DNA from: SCQX01 sp035720945
GTDB lineage: Bacteria; Pseudomonadota; Gammaproteobacteria; Burkholderiales; Burkholderiaceae_B
Assembly (NCBI GenBank): GCA_035720945.1
Contig: DASTNK010000091.1
Span: forward strand, 1 to 23,828
DNA: 23,828 nt
Direction of reading: 5' to 3'
Shown: positions 22,432-23,828 of the stretch, in pieces
How the letters are laid out: each line of letters opens with the position of its first letter
Numbering within the stretch: position 1 is the first letter of the stretch
Notes under the pieces: model-generated
Told to the model about the DNA's origin: nothing
The model's database searches: none
Seen by the model: only the letters and a program-made list of their open reading frames with translations
Program-made: the position numbers and the translations under genes

Positions 22432-23828
22432 ATGAACTTGAACCCTGATGCCTGCTACCGGGCAGTGTGCTCGCGTGACGCGCGCTTCGACGGCCGGTTC
22501 TTCACCGGCGTCAAGACCACGGGTATTTATTGTCGCCCCATTTGCCCGGCGCGCACGCCCCAATTGAAGAACGTGGTGTTCTTCCCCACGGCGGCCGCCG
22601 CGCAGGAGGCCGGATTCCGCCCCTGTCTGCGCTGCCGGCCTGAGGCCGCGCCGGACTTCGCCGCATGGCGGGGAGCGTCCGACACCGTGTCGCGTGCCCT
22701 GGCCATGATAGAACTGGGCGCACTGGATGAGGCCGATGTCGGTGCGCTGGCCGATCGGCTGGGGGTGGGGGAGCGTCAACTGAGGCGCCTTTTCCGACAG
22801 CACCTGGGCGCGTCGCCCGTTGCCGTGGCCCAGACCCGCCGTGTCTTGCTGGCCAGGCAGCTCATCCAGGAAACCCGCCTGCCCATGACGGAAATCGCTT
22901 TCGCGGCGGGGTTCGGCAGTATCCGCCGCTTCAACGAAACGTTTCTCGCGCTGTACGGTCGCGCGGCGGGGGATTTACGTGGCACCCGCCAACCCGATGT
23001 CCCGGTTGGATCGAAGGGGGAAATCACGTTGCTGCTGCGTTATAGCCCGCCATACGATTGGCCCGCTGTGCTGGAATTCCTGCGCCAGCGTGCCATTCCC
23101 GGCGTAGAGGAAGTTCGGGAAAATCTTTATCGGCGATCGATTCAGCTCGATGGCGCCCAGGGCGTTGTCATCGTGCGGCCCGGGACCGCCGATGCATTGC
23201 GTGTGACGGTGCGCTTTCCCAAACTTGCCACGTTGCCGGCCATCATCGCACGCATTCGGCGTGTGTTTGATCTGGCCACGGATCCCGCACCCATCATGGC
23301 GCACCTGGCAGGTGATCCGATTCTCGCGCCGGTCGTCAGGGCCAGGCCTGGTTTGCGTGTGCCGGGCGCTTGGGACGGCTTCGAGCTGGCCATGCGCGCG
23401 GTGTTGGGGCAACAGATCACCGTTGTCGCCGCCGTTCGTCTTGCGGGTAAGCTGGTTGCCGCGTATGGCGAACCGTTGAGCGAGCCCGATGGCGCGCTGA
23501 CTCACGCCTTCCCTCAGCCGTCGGCGCTTGTGTCGGTGGACCTCGCCGCGCTGGGCATGCCGCGCAGCCGGGCCGCCTATTTGTCAGCCGTCGCCGCAGC
23601 GGTGGTCACCGATCCAGGGTTGTTCGATGCGACGCAAAGTCTGGATGACGCGGTACAAAAGCTGAAGGGCATTCGTGGGGTGGGCGAGTGGACGGCCCAG
23701 TACATCGCGCTGCGTCAGTTGCGTGAGCCTGACGCTTTTCCGGCAGCCGATGTTGGGTTGATGCGTGCCATGGGTACTCTCGATGGGGAGGTGTGGACCG
23801 CCGCCAAGCTGCTTGAACATGCCGAGGC
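22432..23828 (+). CDS. Ada-AraC-AlkA fusion: regulator and DNA-3-methyladenine glycosylase (3' end outside window)
   Basis: Open from ATG 22432 to the window end, 465 complete codons without a stop. Residues 5-75 are the Ada zinc domain with C34, C38, C65 and C68 (GIYCRPICPA and FRPCLRC); C34 would accept methyl groups from DNA phosphotriesters. Residues 84-185 are an AraC-type double HTH (ADVGALADRLGVGERQLRRL and LPMTEIAFAAGFGSIRRFNE). From about 195 comes the AlkA N-terminal domain (EITLLLRYSPPYDWPAVLEF), then the HhH-GPD glycosylase domain with helix-hairpin-helix LKGIRGVGEW (411-420) and catalytic D440 (FPAADVGL). It would remove alkylated bases and, when methylated, activate its regulon, plausibly including the divergent ogt operon. 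ATG 22432 fits the conserved N terminus (DACYRAVCSRDARFDGRFF); no strong ribosome binding site is seen. Confidence 0.93.
   Translation, partial: MNLNPDACYRAVCSRDARFDGRFFTGVKTTGIYCRPICPARTPQLKNVVFFPTAAAAQEAGFRPCLRCRPEAAPDFAAWRGASDTVSRALAMIELGALDEADVGALADRLGVGERQLRRLFRQHLGASPVAVAQTRRVLLARQLIQETRLPMTEIAFAAGFGSIRRFNETFLALYGRAAGDLRGTRQPDVPVGSKGEITLLLRYSPPYDWPAVLEFLRQRAIPGVEEVRENLYRRSIQLDGAQGVVIVRPGTADALRVTVRFPKLATLPAIIARIRRVFDLATDPAPIMAHLAGDPILAPVVRARPGLRVPGAWDGFELAMRAVLGQQITVVAAVRLAGKLVAAYGEPLSEPDGALTHAFPQPSALVSVDLAALGMPRSRAAYLSAVAAAVVTDPGLFDATQSLDDAVQKLKGIRGVGEWTAQYIALRQLREPDAFPAADVGLMRAMGTLDGEVWTAAKLLEHAE

Noticed and set aside
22396..22803. 135-codon minus-strand frame at the start of ada-alkA
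   Set aside because: The plus strand carries the Ada zinc domain and AraC helices here; the minus frame is a shadow.

Overview
The window is a GC-rich stretch of Gram-negative chromosome. The outer-membrane porin, the DUF4148 protein, the PagL-type lipid A deacylase, the diheme cytochromes and the gene style all point to a betaproteobacterium of the order Burkholderiales, most like the Alcaligenaceae (Bordetella/Achromobacter type). That placement is an inference from families; no rRNA or other marker is present. There are no tRNA or rRNA genes, insertion sequences, phage genes or CRISPR arrays.

Layout. (1) 1-2549, plus strand: the peroxide-detoxifying pair ahpC and ahpF, each followed by a hairpin terminator. 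(2) 2558-8959, minus strand: a catabolic cluster reading, in transcription order, MFS carboxylate transporter, hydantoin-racemase-like protein, GntR/FCD regulator, arylmalonate decarboxylase/maleate isomerase-like protein, dihydropyrimidinase/hydantoinase, and a porin. (3) 9377-11916, minus strand: a ClC-family chloride channel and a FUSC-family membrane protein. (4) 12161-14423: a small periplasmic DUF4148 protein, an aldo/keto reductase and an outer-membrane lipid A deacylase (PagL). (5) 14701-16370, plus strand: tsdB-tsdA, a thiosulfate dehydrogenase with its diheme partner. (6) 16443-20274: a small membrane protein and an Lrp/AsnC regulator, divergent from a stand-alone AceE-type 2-oxoacid dehydrogenase E1. 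(7) 20332-23828: a DNA alkylation repair module, ogt / 2OG-Fe(II) oxygenase / alkB on minus, divergent from an Ada-AraC-AlkA fusion on plus that runs off the window end.

How the genes work together. AhpF passes electrons from NAD(P)H to AhpC. The catabolic cluster has the parts for uptake (porin, MFS), ring opening of a cyclic amide or imide (hydantoinase) and carbon-acid chemistry (two Asp/Glu-racemase-superfamily proteins), under a GntR regulator whose probable operator lies in its own promoter and in similar form upstream of the MFS gene. No N-carbamoylase is present, and the hydantoin-racemase-like protein lacks both catalytic cysteines, so its substrate is probably not a standard hydantoin. 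TsdA would oxidise thiosulfate to tetrathionate and hand electrons to TsdB. The orphan E1 with a divergent Lrp regulator resembles the mdeB/mdeR arrangement for 2-oxobutyrate.

The most unusual non-coding signals are a 65-bp imperfect inverted repeat between the two divergent alkylation-repair transcripts, a symmetric interrupted palindrome between lrp and the E1 gene, and a 22-bp-periodic TTGT(C/T)AA array ending in a perfect palindrome upstream of the MFS gene.
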